A stretch of 59,472 bases of DNA from DATKZH01 sp964475955 (GCA_964475955.1 CAYYZY010000025.1:1-59472), one strand, 5' to 3'; counted from the stretch's first letter, positions 44,781 to 54,225 are shown. A program made the numbers and translations. Notes: a model not told the origin generated them from the sequence alone.

Positions 44781-45353
44781 ATGCCCATCGGCGCGCAGTG
44801 CCCGCAGTGCGGCACGCACTATCAGGTGAAAGACGAGACGGCGGGCGCGAGGGTAAGGTGTCGGCTGTGCGGTTGCGCCATCCGGATTCCCAGCGCGCCC
44901 GGGTCGCCGACCGCGCCCCAGGGGCCCGCAGCGCGGGGCGTGCGCGTCGATCGAGACGCTCGGCAATTCGAAAGCCGCCGGAAGACGATCGGCGTGTTCC
45001 ACGTCGTCGTCGGCGCGCTCGATCTCGGCTGGGCCGGGTTGCTGCTGCTCGTCGTCTTTTCCATCCTCAGCGGCGACGTGCCGCAAGACCCCGGCGACCC
45101 GCCCGCAGAGGTTACCGCGGCCGTTACCTTCGGTTTCTCGCTGCTTAGCGCCGGCCTGGGCATCCTGCAACTCGCGGCGGGCGTGGCGCTGTTGACCCGC
45201 CGGCGCGGCTGCCGCATGCTGGGGATCGCCTCGGCCGTCGCCTGCTGCATCGGCCTGTGGGCATGCTGCCTTTATCCCCTTTGCCTGGGGACGGGCATTT
45301 CCTCGCTGATCATCTTGCTGGGAAGAGACGCCAAGAGGTTTCTCGACGCGTAG
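44781..45353 (+). CDS. Zinc-finger membrane protein (190 aa)
   Basis: The N-terminus is a four-cysteine MJ0042-type zinc finger: CPQCGTHY, then VRCRLCG, with the characteristic YQVKDETAGARVRC. A linker leads to three or four membrane segments (VFHVVVGALDLGWAGLLLLVV; TFGFSLLSAGLGILQLAAGVA; GIASAVACCIGLWACCLY; LGTGISSLIILL). Such proteins are frequent in planctomycetes and their function is unknown. The ATG at 44781 begins the zinc finger directly. It stands alone before the Nif3-like gene. Confidence 0.75.
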   Translation: MPIGAQCPQCGTHYQVKDETAGARVRCRLCGCAIRIPSAPGSPTAPQGPAARGVRVDRDARQFESRRKTIGVFHVVVGALDLGWAGLLLLVVFSILSGDVPQDPGDPPAEVTAAVTFGFSLLSAGLGILQLAAGVALLTRRRGCRMLGIASAVACCIGLWACCLYPLCLGTGISSLIILLGRDAKRFLDA

Positions 45354-45428
45354 GCTCTTCCGGGCGGTCCGCTGGTTGCCGAGAAGTAGTTCGTCAAGGC
45401 CGACCGAGCCCGTTTACTGTGAATCGCC

Positions 45429-46220
45429 ATGACCAACGTAGAAACCGTTGCCGACTTCCTGGAGCAGTTCGCCCCCCCACGCCTGGCGGAAGACTGGGAC
45501 AACGTGGGGCTGCTGGTGGGCGACCGGAGCCGGACGGTCGAGCGGCTGATGACGTGCCTGACGATCACGCCCTCCACGGCGGCCGAGGCCGTCGACGCCG
45601 GGGTCGACCTGCTGGTGACGCACCATCCGCTCCCGTTTCGTCCGCTCAAGCGGCTGACGAGCGACACGCCCGGCGGCCGAATGCTCCTCGAACTGATCGC
45701 CGCACGAATCGCCGTCTACAGCCCGCACACCGCCTTCGACTCCGCCGCCCAAGGGATCAACCAGCGGTTGGCCGAAGGGCTCGGCCTGGAGTCGATCGAG
45801 CCGTTGGTGCCCGACGAGGAGGGCCTGGGCACGGGCCGATGGGGGCGTCTTAGCCCACGTCTCACGCTGGATGGACTCCTCGAGCGCACGGCACGGTTCC
45901 TTTCCTCGGAGCGGGTCCAGTACGTGGGCGAGCTGGGGCAACCGGTGAGCAGCGTGGCGGTCGCCTGCGGCAGCGCCGGCGAATTGCTCGCCCCGGCGCG
46001 CGAGCTCGGTTGCGACGCGATGCTCGTCGGCGAGACGCGTTTCCACACGTGCCTCGACGCGGAAGCGGCCGGCGTCGCCCTGCTGCTGCCCGGCCATTTC
46101 GCCAGCGAGCGGTTCGCCGTCGAGTGCCTGGCCGACGTGCTCGCCCGGCAGTTCCCCGAACTCGAAGTCTGGCCCGCCCGGCGAGAACGCGACCCACTGC
46201 GATGGTACGCACCTATATGA
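45429..46220 (+). CDS. Nif3-like dinuclear metal centre protein (263 aa)
   Basis: The Nif3/YbgI family forms toroidal hexamers with a two-metal site. Typical features: WDNVGLLVGD near the N-terminus, THHPLPF (H65, H66) as metal ligands, SPHTAFDSA, VACGSAGELL in the middle and GHFASERFAVE at the C-terminus with the last ligands. The family may act as GTP cyclohydrolase-like or hydrolase enzymes, but this is debated. The ATG at 45429 begins the fold. It is followed convergently by the MFS gene, with a long inverted repeat between. Confidence 0.88.
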   Translation: MTNVETVADFLEQFAPPRLAEDWDNVGLLVGDRSRTVERLMTCLTITPSTAAEAVDAGVDLLVTHHPLPFRPLKRLTSDTPGGRMLLELIAARIAVYSPHTAFDSAAQGINQRLAEGLGLESIEPLVPDEEGLGTGRWGRLSPRLTLDGLLERTARFLSSERVQYVGELGQPVSSVAVACGSAGELLAPARELGCDAMLVGETRFHTCLDAEAAGVALLLPGHFASERFAVECLADVLARQFPELEVWPARRERDPLRWYAPI

Positions 46221-46238
46221 AGTAGTCGGTGTATACTT

Positions 46239-46378
46239 CGTAGGGTGGGTCGAGGTCCGCGAGACCCACGCGTGGAGCCGTCGCGATCCTTGCTCTTCGC
46301 CGCGCGAAAAGACGTTTGTTCGCGGAGCGAATGACGACAGAGGGCGCGTGGGTCTCGCGGAGCTCGACCCACCCTACG
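46239..46378. repeat. Long inverted repeat between convergent genes
   Basis: Left arm 46239-46272 and right arm 46345-46378 are 34 bp each and complementary at 33 positions by eye (CGTAGGGTGGGTCG... against ...CGACCCACCCTACG), with a 72-bp loop. It lies exactly between the stops of the Nif3-like and MFS genes. It could be a two-way transcription end or a decayed mobile repeat. Confidence 0.7.
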
Positions 46379-46396
46379 GCTACGGCGAGCTTCACC

Positions 46397-47716
46397 CTAC
46401 GGCGAGGGTTGGTTCCGGCCGGCGTCCTCGATCACCAGCCCGAGGAACACGAGGCCCAGGCTTCGGGCGAGCCAGCCGAGGAGGAAGATGGCCTGGTAGT
46501 AGTCGATCTCGGCGCCGAAGCAGGTCCACGTGGAGTCGCCGAACCGGTCGAACAGGGCCCCGCCGAGGATCGTGTTGGCGGCGTAGCACAGGCCGGTCGC
46601 GGCGTAGAACGCGGCGATGTAGGGGGTGTTCGACTGGCCGGGCGCGAGCTTGAGCATCAGGTTTGGCAGGCAGACGTTGATGCCCGCGTACGCAATCCAT
46701 ACGGCCCAGGCCCCCGCGATCCACCACGGCGCTTCGGGAGTCGAGAAGAAGTAGAAGAGCGGCCCCTGGGCCACGAGCAACAGGCAGGCCATCATCACGG
46801 GTCGATTGCCCAGGCGGTCGGCCAGTCGGCCCAGCCACGGGCTGACGGTCAACTGGCCGAGGCGCATGCCGGTCTGCATCGCCAGCATCGCGAAGAGGAT
46901 GATCCCCAGCACCTGTTTCGGGTAGGAGTACTGGGCCGACTGGGTCAATCCGTTGGCCAACGAGAACCAGCAGCCGAAGAGCACGAGCCGCAGGAACCGC
47001 GCATCGGCCAGCGGGGCCAGCATCGCCCCGAGCGTCGCCCCGCGTCGCGCGCTGCGGCTTCGGGCCACCGGCGGGATGAGGGCCAAAGGGACCAGCGCGG
47101 CGAGCATCAGGCACGCGCCGAGCGTGGCGGTGATTACGTAGGCGACCCACGGGGGCGACGCCGGGTGCATTCCTTGCCATCCCCACACGAACAGGCCGCC
47201 GGAGAGCATGGCGGCCGCCTGGGCGGCGACCATCCACCGTTCGCGCCTTCCGAGGAAGCGGCCGCGTATCGCGACCGGCACCAGGTCGGCCATCCACGAC
47301 CAGAAGGCGACCATGGCCAGGTACTGCATCAGGTGGTACAGGCACCAGAGGCCGACCAGGGCGTAGAGCGAGGCGGCCGGCGAGGGGAGCCGCCCCGGCG
47401 CGGCCACGGCGGGAAGCGCCAGCAAGAGGAGCGTGCCGAGGAGAAACGAGCCCACGCAGAACTGCTTGCGAGCTACCAGCCGGCCGATCACGGCGGGCGC
47501 GCCCAAGCGCAACAGGCCGACCACGTGCCGGGCGGCGAGGATCAGGCCGATGCCCAGCCCGATCCCTTCGGCGTCGAGATCGAGGGCCAAATAGACGACG
47601 AGGGTCGTGCTGGCCAGGCCGTTGCCGACCGCCCAGATCGCCCCGTTCCAATACGCCAATCGCCGCGCCCGGCGACGGAGGCGAATGGTCGGTTGCCTCT
47701 CGCGTTTGTCAGCCAT
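46397..47716 (-). CDS. MFS transporter (439 aa)
   Basis: About 12 hydrophobic segments are visible, e.g. YWNGAIWAVGNGLASTTLVV, LGIGLILAARHVVGLL, FCVGSFLLGTLLLLALPAV and LFGCWFSLANGL. Loops with IRGRFLGRRER and GRLADRLGNRPVM are MFS-like cytoplasmic motifs. The ATG at 47716 (MADKRERQ) starts the protein; the reading frame upstream is not meaningful. Substrate is unknown; planctomycetes have many uncharacterised MFS proteins of this sort. Confidence 0.82.
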   Translation of the reverse strand: MADKRERQPTIRLRRRARRLAYWNGAIWAVGNGLASTTLVVYLALDLDAEGIGLGIGLILAARHVVGLLRLGAPAVIGRLVARKQFCVGSFLLGTLLLLALPAVAAPGRLPSPAASLYALVGLWCLYHLMQYLAMVAFWSWMADLVPVAIRGRFLGRRERWMVAAQAAAMLSGGLFVWGWQGMHPASPPWVAYVITATLGACLMLAALVPLALIPPVARSRSARRGATLGAMLAPLADARFLRLVLFGCWFSLANGLTQSAQYSYPKQVLGIILFAMLAMQTGMRLGQLTVSPWLGRLADRLGNRPVMMACLLLVAQGPLFYFFSTPEAPWWIAGAWAVWIAYAGINVCLPNLMLKLAPGQSNTPYIAAFYAATGLCYAANTILGGALFDRFGDSTWTCFGAEIDYYQAIFLLGWLARSLGLVFLGLVIEDAGRNQPSP

Positions 47717-47769
47717 GGGAGGGAAGGATAAGGGCTCGTCGCCTGGAGGGCAATGCCGGGCCGGCCGCC

Positions 47770-47812
47770 GGGGGCTCGTCATCCGCTGCTGGCGACTCGG
47801 CCCCAGCCACGC
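47770..47812. repeat. Dispersed repeat GGGGGCTCGTC...GACTCGGCCCCAGCC, copy 1
   Basis: This block upstream of folE closely resembles the right arm of the inverted repeat at 57736-57808. It marks a dispersed intergenic repeat family in this genome. Confidence 0.5.
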
Positions 47813-48005
47813 GTCGCCTTGGTCTGCCTCCCGCCTCAAGGTTCTTTGCTCACCGCAGGCCGTTTCGGAGCGTGCCCGGCAGGTCCTGCGGTCGAGCCCG
47901 TCGGCGAAGAGGGTGCGTGGCACGTGGCCGCGCCGGTTGACCGGCCCCCGGGGAAGCTTTACGATGAAGGATTGCACGTTTCCCCCCAGCGAGGTAGTCG
48001 TGTCG

Positions 48006-48662
48006 ATGTCTTCGTCTTCTCTTCCTAACCGGCCGGAGGCGCCCGTCAGCGGCCCGGACGACGTGTGCGACCCGACGGCGTGCGATCGTTCCGGCAAGAT
48101 CGATCTTGCGCGTATCGAGCGCGCCGTGCGGGAGATACTTGCCGCCGTCGGTGAAGATCCGCGCCGCGAGGGCCTCCGCGACACGCCGGGGCGCGTCGCC
48201 CGAATGTACGCCGAGATGCTCAGCGGGCTCTATGAGGACCCGCGCGTCCACTTGCAGAAGTTCTTCACCGAGAAGTGCGACGAGGTGGTGCTCGTGCGCG
48301 ACATCACCTTCAACAGCGTGTGCGAGCACCACATGCTGCCGTTCATGGGAAAGGCGCACGTCGGCTATCTGCCCGACGGCCGCGTCGTCGGGCTGAGCAA
48401 GCTGGTGCGGGTGGTGGAGAGCGTGGGTCGGCGTCCGCAGGTACAGGAGCGGATGACGGAGACCATCGCCGACCTCTTGGTCGAAGTGCTTCACCCGCGG
48501 GGCGTGGCCGTGGTCATCGAGGCGGTCCACACGTGCATGAGCGTGCGGGGGGTGCGCAAGCCCGGCGCCGTCTGCGTCACCTCGGCGATGCGGGGCCGTT
48601 TCCGATCCAACGCGTCGAGCCGGGCGGAGATCATGACCCTGATCCACGGCGATCGTCGATAG
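48006..48662 (+). CDS. folE: GTP cyclohydrolase I (218 aa)
   Basis: FolE converts GTP to 7,8-dihydroneopterin triphosphate, the first step to folate. The zinc site is present: SVCEHHMLPFMGKAHVGY supplies Cys and His ligands, and AVHTCMSVRGV supplies the third. The substrate loops GLSKLVRVVE and the C-terminal SNASSRAEIMTLI are typical. The ATG at 48006 follows GAGGT at 47991; a GTG at 48000 and an ATG at 47964 in frame are alternatives. The N-terminal 40 residues are variable. It is followed 7 bp later by the large oxidoreductase. Confidence 0.93.
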   Translation: MSSSSLPNRPEAPVSGPDDVCDPTACDRSGKIDLARIERAVREILAAVGEDPRREGLRDTPGRVARMYAEMLSGLYEDPRVHLQKFFTEKCDEVVLVRDITFNSVCEHHMLPFMGKAHVGYLPDGRVVGLSKLVRVVESVGRRPQVQERMTETIADLLVEVLHPRGVAVVIEAVHTCMSVRGVRKPGAVCVTSAMRGRFRSNASSRAEIMTLIHGDRR

Positions 48663-48669
48663 GCACCGC

Positions 48670-51666
48670 GTGGCACAACGACCGATGAGCGAACTGGAGC
48701 AGCAGCGCGACCGGATTCACGACGATCTGCGAGGACTGATCGCAGGCGACGTGCTTTTCGACGACGTGTTCCTCCAGCTTTTCGCCAGCGACGGCAGCGT
48801 CTACGAGGTCCGCCCCTTAGGGGTGATTCGCCCCCGATCGACCGGCGACGTCGTCGCCTGCCTCCAGTACGCGGCCGACAAGCGGATCCCGGTCCACGCC
48901 CGGGGGGCCGGCACCGGAACGGCCGGCGCCGCGCTCGGCTCCGGCCTGGTCGTCGATTTCTCCAGGTACCTTCGCCGCGTGATCTATACCGACGGGGAGC
49001 GGGTCCGCGTGCAGTGTGGCCTGGCCCACGAGCGGCTCAACGCGCACCTGCGCCGGCGCAACCGTGTTTTCGGGCCCGATCCGTTCTCCAGTTCCACGAC
49101 GACCGTCGGCAGCGTGATCGCCGTCGACGCCGTCGGCAGCCGGTGGCTCAAGTACGGCTCGGCCCACGACCACGTGCTCGCCCTGCAAGTCGTCCTGGCC
49201 GACGGCCAGTTGCTCGAGATCGGGCGCGAGCCGCTGGAAGACGACGCGGCCACGCGCAGCAATCCACGCAAGCGGGAACTGGTCGCGCGACTCGCCCGGC
49301 TGCTCGGCGAGCGGGCCGACCTCATCCGCCACAAACAGCCGCGAAGCCCGCTGAACCGATATGGATACAACCTGGGCGATCTCGTTTGCGACGGCCATCT
49401 CGATCTGGCCAAGCTGCTGGTCGGGTCGCGGGGCACGTTGGCGCTGGTCACCGAAGCGGTGCTGGCCACGCAACCGGCGCCCCGGCATCGCGGCGTGGTG
49501 CTGTTGTTGTTCGATCGTCTGGAGAAGGCGTGCCGCGCCGTCGCCGAGATCCTCCCTCACCGGCCGACCGCCTGTGATCTGATGGATCGCCGGCACCTGA
49601 CGCTGGCCCGCGAGAGCGAGGTCCGGTTCGACGTGCTGCTGCCGCCCGAGACCGAGGCCCTGCTCTTGGTCGAGCAGGAGGGCGACGATCCGGTGGAGGT
49701 TCGCCAGCAACTCCATCGGCTGGTCGACCAACTCACCGAGCCCCGGGGTTTGGCGTTCGGGGCCCGGCAGGCATTCGACCAGGCGGAACTGGACCTTTTT
49801 TGGCAACTCGGCCGTCACGTGCAGCCCGCGCTCTACCGGATGAAGCGCGCGACTCGGCCGCTCCCGGTGCTCGAAGACGTGGCCGTCCCGCCCGAATCGC
49901 TCCCCGAGTTTCTGGTGCGCGTCCAGAACGTGTTGAAGCGGCACCAGGTGACGGCGTCGTTCTTCTGTCACGCGGGCCACGGGCTGTTGCACGTCCGGCC
50001 GTTTCTGGATCTCGTCGACGCCGAACAGCTTCGCAAGATGCGCACGTTGGCCGAAGACCTCTACCAGGAGGCGTTCCGATCGGGCGGCGCGATCAGCGGG
50101 GAGCACGGCAGCGCTTTGTGCTCCACGCCCTTTCTGCGTCGCCAATACGGCGAGCTTTACGACGTGTTTCGGGAGGTCAAGCAGATCTTCGACCCGGAGA
50201 ACCTGCTGAACCCCGGCAAGATCGTCGGCCAGAACGCCGATCTGGTGACGCACAACATCCAGCCGGCCGTCGTCCCCCCGGCCGCCCGGGAAGACCCCTC
50301 GGGCGCGGAGGCGCCTTCGGGCATGCGCGACCTCATCGAGTTGCAGCTCAACTGGGACCCGTCACAGATCATCGACGTGGTGCAGCAGTGCAACGGTTGC
50401 GGAGAATGCCGGACCCAATCGCCCGACGTGCGGATGTGCCCGATCTTTCGCGTCTTTCCTTCCGAGGAGTCGTCGCCTCGGGCCAAGGCAAACTTGCTCC
50501 GTGGCGTGTTGACCGGGCGGCTCGACCTGAGCCGGCTCACCAGCGACGAGTTCAAGGCCGTGGCCGACTTGTGCGTGCACTGCCACATGTGCCACCTGGA
50601 ATGCCCGGCCGGCGTCGATATCCCCAAGCTGATGTTGGAAGGCAAGGGAGCGTACGTGGCGGCGGGCGGGCTGCGGTTCAGCGATTCGGTCACCGCGCGG
50701 ATCGATCAGCTCAGCGCATGGGGGAGCCGGGTCGGCCCGCTGGCGAACTGGGCAATCGGCAATCGCCAGTTGCGCTGGTTGATGGAGAAGACGCTGGGCA
50801 TCGCGCAAGACCGCAAGCTCCCCCGCGTCGCCTCGCGGAGCTTCCTGCGGCGCGCCGCCAGGCGGCGGCTCACGCGCCCCTCGCGCCGAAGCGGTCGGAA
50901 AGTGGCGTACTTCGTCGACACGTACGCCAACTACCACGACCCCCAACTGGCCGAGGCGCTCTGCGCCGTGCTGGAACACAACGGCGTGGCTGTCTACGTG
51001 CCGCCGGAGCAGAAGCAGGCGGGCATGGCGGCGATCTCGCAGGGCGCGCTTCACGTGGCGCGGCGCCTGGCCCATCGCAACATCGCCGTCTTCGCCGAGG
51101 CCGTGCGCCAGGGGTATCACATCGTGGCCACCGAGCCGGCCGTGGCCGTCTGCCTCAAACGGGAGTACCTCAACCTGTTCGACGAGGACGACGCCCAACT
51201 GGTCGCCGAAAACACGAGCGAGGCGTGCACGTACCTGTGGAAGATGCACACCAAGGGCAAGCTCCAGCTCGACCTCAAGCCGATCAACGCGACGCTGGCC
51301 TACCATATGCCGTGCCGGCTGAAGGCCCTCGGCGTCGGGTCCCCCGGCGAGAACCTGCTCGGCCTGATCCCGGGACTCACGGTCCACCACGTCGAGGAGG
51401 GGTGTTCCGGCATGGCCGGCACCTTCGGGCTCAAGGCCGAGAACTACCGTACCAGCCTTCGCGCGGGCTGGCCCTTGATCACGCGGCTCCGCGACCCGAA
51501 CCTTCAAGCCGGGACGACCGAATGCAGCGCCTGTAAGATGCAGATGGAACAAGGCACCACCAAGCCCACGATCCACCCGATTAAGCTGTTTGCCCTTGCT
51601 TACGGCCTGATGCCCGAGGTCGCTTCGCTTCTGACCACGCCGGGCGAGGAGTTGACCGTCACGTGA
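48670..51666 (+). CDS. FAD-linked oxidase / Fe-S / CCG-domain oxidoreductase (998 aa)
   Basis: The N-terminal half (about 35-540) is a FAD_binding_4 / vanillyl-alcohol-type oxidase, with VHARGAGTGTAGAALGSGLVVDFS (cited in part) for FAD and GAISGEHGSALCSTPF at the C-terminal cap. Two 4Fe-4S clusters follow: CNGCGECRTQ...CP and CVHCHMCHLECP. The end has CCG cysteine motifs (EEGCSGMAGTFG, TECSACKMQMEQG), as in D-lactate or glycolate dehydrogenase subunits fused together. It probably oxidises a 2-hydroxy acid and feeds electrons to the quinone pool. The start is GTG 48670; ATG 48685 is possible. The stop overlaps moaD (GTGA). Confidence 0.85.
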   Translation: MAQRPMSELEQQRDRIHDDLRGLIAGDVLFDDVFLQLFASDGSVYEVRPLGVIRPRSTGDVVACLQYAADKRIPVHARGAGTGTAGAALGSGLVVDFSRYLRRVIYTDGERVRVQCGLAHERLNAHLRRRNRVFGPDPFSSSTTTVGSVIAVDAVGSRWLKYGSAHDHVLALQVVLADGQLLEIGREPLEDDAATRSNPRKRELVARLARLLGERADLIRHKQPRSPLNRYGYNLGDLVCDGHLDLAKLLVGSRGTLALVTEAVLATQPAPRHRGVVLLLFDRLEKACRAVAEILPHRPTACDLMDRRHLTLARESEVRFDVLLPPETEALLLVEQEGDDPVEVRQQLHRLVDQLTEPRGLAFGARQAFDQAELDLFWQLGRHVQPALYRMKRATRPLPVLEDVAVPPESLPEFLVRVQNVLKRHQVTASFFCHAGHGLLHVRPFLDLVDAEQLRKMRTLAEDLYQEAFRSGGAISGEHGSALCSTPFLRRQYGELYDVFREVKQIFDPENLLNPGKIVGQNADLVTHNIQPAVVPPAAREDPSGAEAPSGMRDLIELQLNWDPSQIIDVVQQCNGCGECRTQSPDVRMCPIFRVFPSEESSPRAKANLLRGVLTGRLDLSRLTSDEFKAVADLCVHCHMCHLECPAGVDIPKLMLEGKGAYVAAGGLRFSDSVTARIDQLSAWGSRVGPLANWAIGNRQLRWLMEKTLGIAQDRKLPRVASRSFLRRAARRRLTRPSRRSGRKVAYFVDTYANYHDPQLAEALCAVLEHNGVAVYVPPEQKQAGMAAISQGALHVARRLAHRNIAVFAEAVRQGYHIVATEPAVAVCLKREYLNLFDEDDAQLVAENTSEACTYLWKMHTKGKLQLDLKPINATLAYHMPCRLKALGVGSPGENLLGLIPGLTVHHVEEGCSGMAGTFGLKAENYRTSLRAGWPLITRLRDPNLQAGTTECSACKMQMEQGTTKPTIHPIKLFALAYGLMPEVASLLTTPGEELTVT

Positions 51667-51908
51667 AGGTTCGCGTCAGGCTGTTTGCCGTGGCCAGGCA
51701 GGCCGCGGGCCGGGAGTCGGTCGAATTGGAGCTGACCGAGCGCGCCACGATCGCCCAGTTGCGCCAACGGCTGGCGGCCCGGGTTCCGGCGTTGTCGGGC
51801 ATTATCGCCCAGGTGATGTTTTCCGTTGACATGCAGTACGCCAACGACGAGACGGAGATTCCCACCGGCGCCGACGTCGCCTGTATCCCCCCGGTCAGCG
51901 GCGGGTAG
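51663..51908 (+). CDS. moaD: Molybdopterin synthase small subunit (81 aa)
   Basis: MoaD carries the sulfur used to form the dithiolene of molybdopterin. It is a ubiquitin-like fold with the N-terminal strand KVRVRLFAVARQAAG and the essential C-terminal Gly-Gly (PPVSGG). It begins at a GTG that overlaps the stop of the oxidoreductase and ends 2 bp before moaE, so the three are translationally coupled. Length is normal. Confidence 0.92.
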   Translation: MKVRVRLFAVARQAAGRESVELELTERATIAQLRQRLAARVPALSGIIAQVMFSVDMQYANDETEIPTGADVACIPPVSGG

Positions 51909-51910
51909 TC

Positions 51911-52402
51911 ATGATCGAGCTTACCGAGAAACCGATCGACGCGGCGGCGGCCGTCGAGGCCGTCCGATCTCCGGCGGCCGGGGCGGTCGTCTTGTTCGTC
52001 GGCACGGCGCGCGAAATGACCGAGGGCCGGAAGACCCGCTCGCTCGACTACGAAGCCTACCCGGAGATGGCCCAAGCCCAATTGGCCGAACTGGAGCGCG
52101 AGGCCCGGCAACGTTGGCCGTTGGCCGGGTGTGCCGTGATCCATCGGCTGGGGCATCTGGCCACCTGCGAGGTGAGCGTGGCCGTGGCCGTCAGCTCGGC
52201 CCATCGCGCGCCCGCCTTCGAGGCCGCCGAGTGGCTCATCGACCGCATCAAGCAGGTCGTGCCGATCTGGAAGAAAGAGAACTGGGCCGACGGAACCAGC
52301 GAATGGGTCCACCCGGGCATCGAATCGCCGGTCGGCAAGCCGCCGCCTCAATCCGGTTCCCCCGCCTCGACGCACGGCCCGCAAGGAGACGCCGACCCGT
52401 GA
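51911..52402 (+). CDS. moaE: Molybdopterin synthase catalytic subunit (163 aa)
   Basis: MoaE binds MoaD and converts precursor Z (cPMP) to molybdopterin. The motif YEAYPEMAQAQL, HRLGHL and the active-site lysine region PIWKKENWADG are all present. The C-terminal 20 residues are a Pro/Ser-rich extension not found in most MoaE. It overlaps the start of moaA (GTGA). Confidence 0.92.
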   Translation: MIELTEKPIDAAAAVEAVRSPAAGAVVLFVGTAREMTEGRKTRSLDYEAYPEMAQAQLAELEREARQRWPLAGCAVIHRLGHLATCEVSVAVAVSSAHRAPAFEAAEWLIDRIKQVVPIWKKENWADGTSEWVHPGIESPVGKPPPQSGSPASTHGPQGDADP

Positions 52403-53400
52403 GCACTTCCGGACCGCTCGTCGACCGCTTCGGCCGCCTGCACACCGATCTCCGGATCTCGGTGACCGACCGCTGCAACCTCCGCTGCACGTACTGCATG
52501 CGCGAGGAGGGCGTCGCGTTCCGGCCGCACGCGCAGATCCTTCGCTTCGAGGAGATCGAACGACTGGTGCGCGTGGCCGGCCGCCTCGGGGTCCACGAAG
52601 TGCGCTTGACCGGCGGCGAGCCGCTGGTCCGCAAAGGCATCTGCCGATTGGTGGAGCTGCTGGCCGCCGTGCCCGGGATCGACGACCTGGCCATGACGAC
52701 CAACGGCGTGTTGTTGGCCGAATTCGCCGAGCCGCTGGCGGCGGCCGGGCTCGACCGGCTGAACGTCAGCCTCGACACGCTCGACCCGCGCAAATTCCAC
52801 CAGATCGCCCGGCGCGATGAATTGCCCCGCGTGCTCGCCGGGCTCGACGCCGCCCAGCGCGTCGGCTTTCGCAAGATCAAGCTGAACGCGTTGGCCATCC
52901 GAGGCTTCACCGAGGAGGAGGTCGCGCCGCTAGCGGGGTTCGCCCGGCAGCGTGGCTTCGAACTGCGATTCATCGAGTTCATGCCCCTCGACGGCGACGA
53001 CCTGTGGGACGCCGAACGCGTGCTCCCCGGCGACGAGATCCTCGACGTCCTGACCCGCGAAATCGGACCGGTCGAGCCGATCGCGCCTCAGGGGTCGGCC
53101 GGCCCCGCCACCCGGTACCGGCTCGCCGGAGGCGGCCCCCCCATCGGGATCGTCAGCAGTGTCACGCACGCATTCTGCGATCGGTGCAGCCGGCTGCGAT
53201 TGACGGCCGATGGGAAACTGCGCAACTGCCTGTTCTCGCCCGAGGAGTGGGACGCACGGGCCGTCATCCGGACCGGAGGCTCGGACGAGCAATTGGCCGA
53301 CCTGCTTTCCGACACGGTTCGCGCCAAGCAAGCAAGGCATGGTTGCCGGAGTGGGAGGTTCTCCCGGACCGGACGTTCGATGCACCAGATTGGGGGGTAA
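52399..53400 (+). CDS. moaA: GTP 3',8-cyclase, radical SAM (333 aa)
   Basis: MoaA rearranges GTP in the first step of molybdenum cofactor synthesis. The radical SAM site CNLRCTYC and the second cluster CDRCSRLRLTADGKLRNC are both present. GGEPLVR, TNGVLL and NVSLDTLDPRKF are typical, and the C-terminal Gly-Gly (HQIGG), which MoaA needs for activity, is kept. The GTG at 52399 overlaps moaE. moaC is not in the window. Confidence 0.94.
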   Translation: MSTSGPLVDRFGRLHTDLRISVTDRCNLRCTYCMREEGVAFRPHAQILRFEEIERLVRVAGRLGVHEVRLTGGEPLVRKGICRLVELLAAVPGIDDLAMTTNGVLLAEFAEPLAAAGLDRLNVSLDTLDPRKFHQIARRDELPRVLAGLDAAQRVGFRKIKLNALAIRGFTEEEVAPLAGFARQRGFELRFIEFMPLDGDDLWDAERVLPGDEILDVLTREIGPVEPIAPQGSAGPATRYRLAGGGPPIGIVSSVTHAFCDRCSRLRLTADGKLRNCLFSPEEWDARAVIRTGGSDEQLADLLSDTVRAKQARHGCRSGRFSRTGRSMHQIGG

Positions 53401-53501
53401 CGCAGCTCAAGGCCTTTTGCCGGGGGAGCGGGGCGTCGGCACCTGCCGCAAACGCCAAGAGAAACTGCTATAAGCGCCGAGAGAGGAACGACGACGGAGT
53501 T

Positions 53502-53921
53502 ATGGACAACCATAAACCTTGGTACCGCGATGGCCTGCGATTCGAGTGCACCGGTTGTGGTCAGTGCTGTACGGGCGAGCCGGGATACGTCTACGTGATC
53601 AAGTCGGAGATCGAAGCCCTGGCGGCAGCGATTGGATGGGACGTGGCCGAGTTCGAGAAGGCGTTTGTGCGTCGCGTGGGCCGTCGCAAGAGCCTCATCG
53701 AGCGGCCCAACGGCGACTGCGTGTTCTACGACAACGTCACCCGCGGCTGCCGCGTCTACCAGGACCGGCCCCGGCAGTGCCGCAGTTGGCCATTCTGGGG
53801 ATCGAACCTGCGCTCGGAGGAGGCCTGGGAAGCGACGTGCCGGGGTTGTCCCGGCAGCGGGCGGGGCCCCTTGATTCCCTGCGAAGAGATCGAGAGAAGG
53901 CGTTCCTCGATCCGTATGTGA
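53502..53921 (+). CDS. YkgJ-family cysteine cluster protein (139 aa)
   Basis: Eight or more cysteines are arranged as CTGCGQCCTG near residue 16, then CVFYD, CRVYQDRPRQC and CRGCPGSGRGPLIPC. This matches the YkgJ/UPF0153 family, thought to bind zinc or an Fe-S cluster. The RPRQCRSWPF phrase is the family signature. The ATG at 53502 follows GGAG. It lies about 100 bp after moaA but its link to molybdenum cofactor is unclear. Confidence 0.85.
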   Translation: MDNHKPWYRDGLRFECTGCGQCCTGEPGYVYVIKSEIEALAAAIGWDVAEFEKAFVRRVGRRKSLIERPNGDCVFYDNVTRGCRVYQDRPRQCRSWPFWGSNLRSEEAWEATCRGCPGSGRGPLIPCEEIERRRSSIRM

Positions 53922-54225
53922 GGCCGTTGCGGCGAGCCGCCACGACCGGTTCTGTCGATTTTGGCGTTTTCGCGATCTGGCTTGAGTTTTCCAGTTAAGC
54001 GGCCGATATAGGTTTTCAGCCAGGCCCCACTGGCGGCCAGCGGCGGTGCCGCGCGGACGCCGGAGGGGGCGCTGCCTCTGTAAGTCGTTATTTGGCAACG
54101 ACTTGGGGGGACGCGGCCCGGCCGTGCGGCTAAGCTCTTTGACAACAACGACTTACTAAAGAGTGACCCCGAGGCGCATGGTACGCCCGTGGTCGCGGCA
54201 GATATCCGGGTCTTGGCGATTGATC
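53922..54225. other. Untranscribed or leader region before the HU promoter
   Basis: No gene is seen. The short repeat AAGTCGTT / AACGACTT occurs around 54084-54107 and again near 54148 (AACGACTTAC), giving a potential hairpin just upstream of the promoter. Confidence 0.4.
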
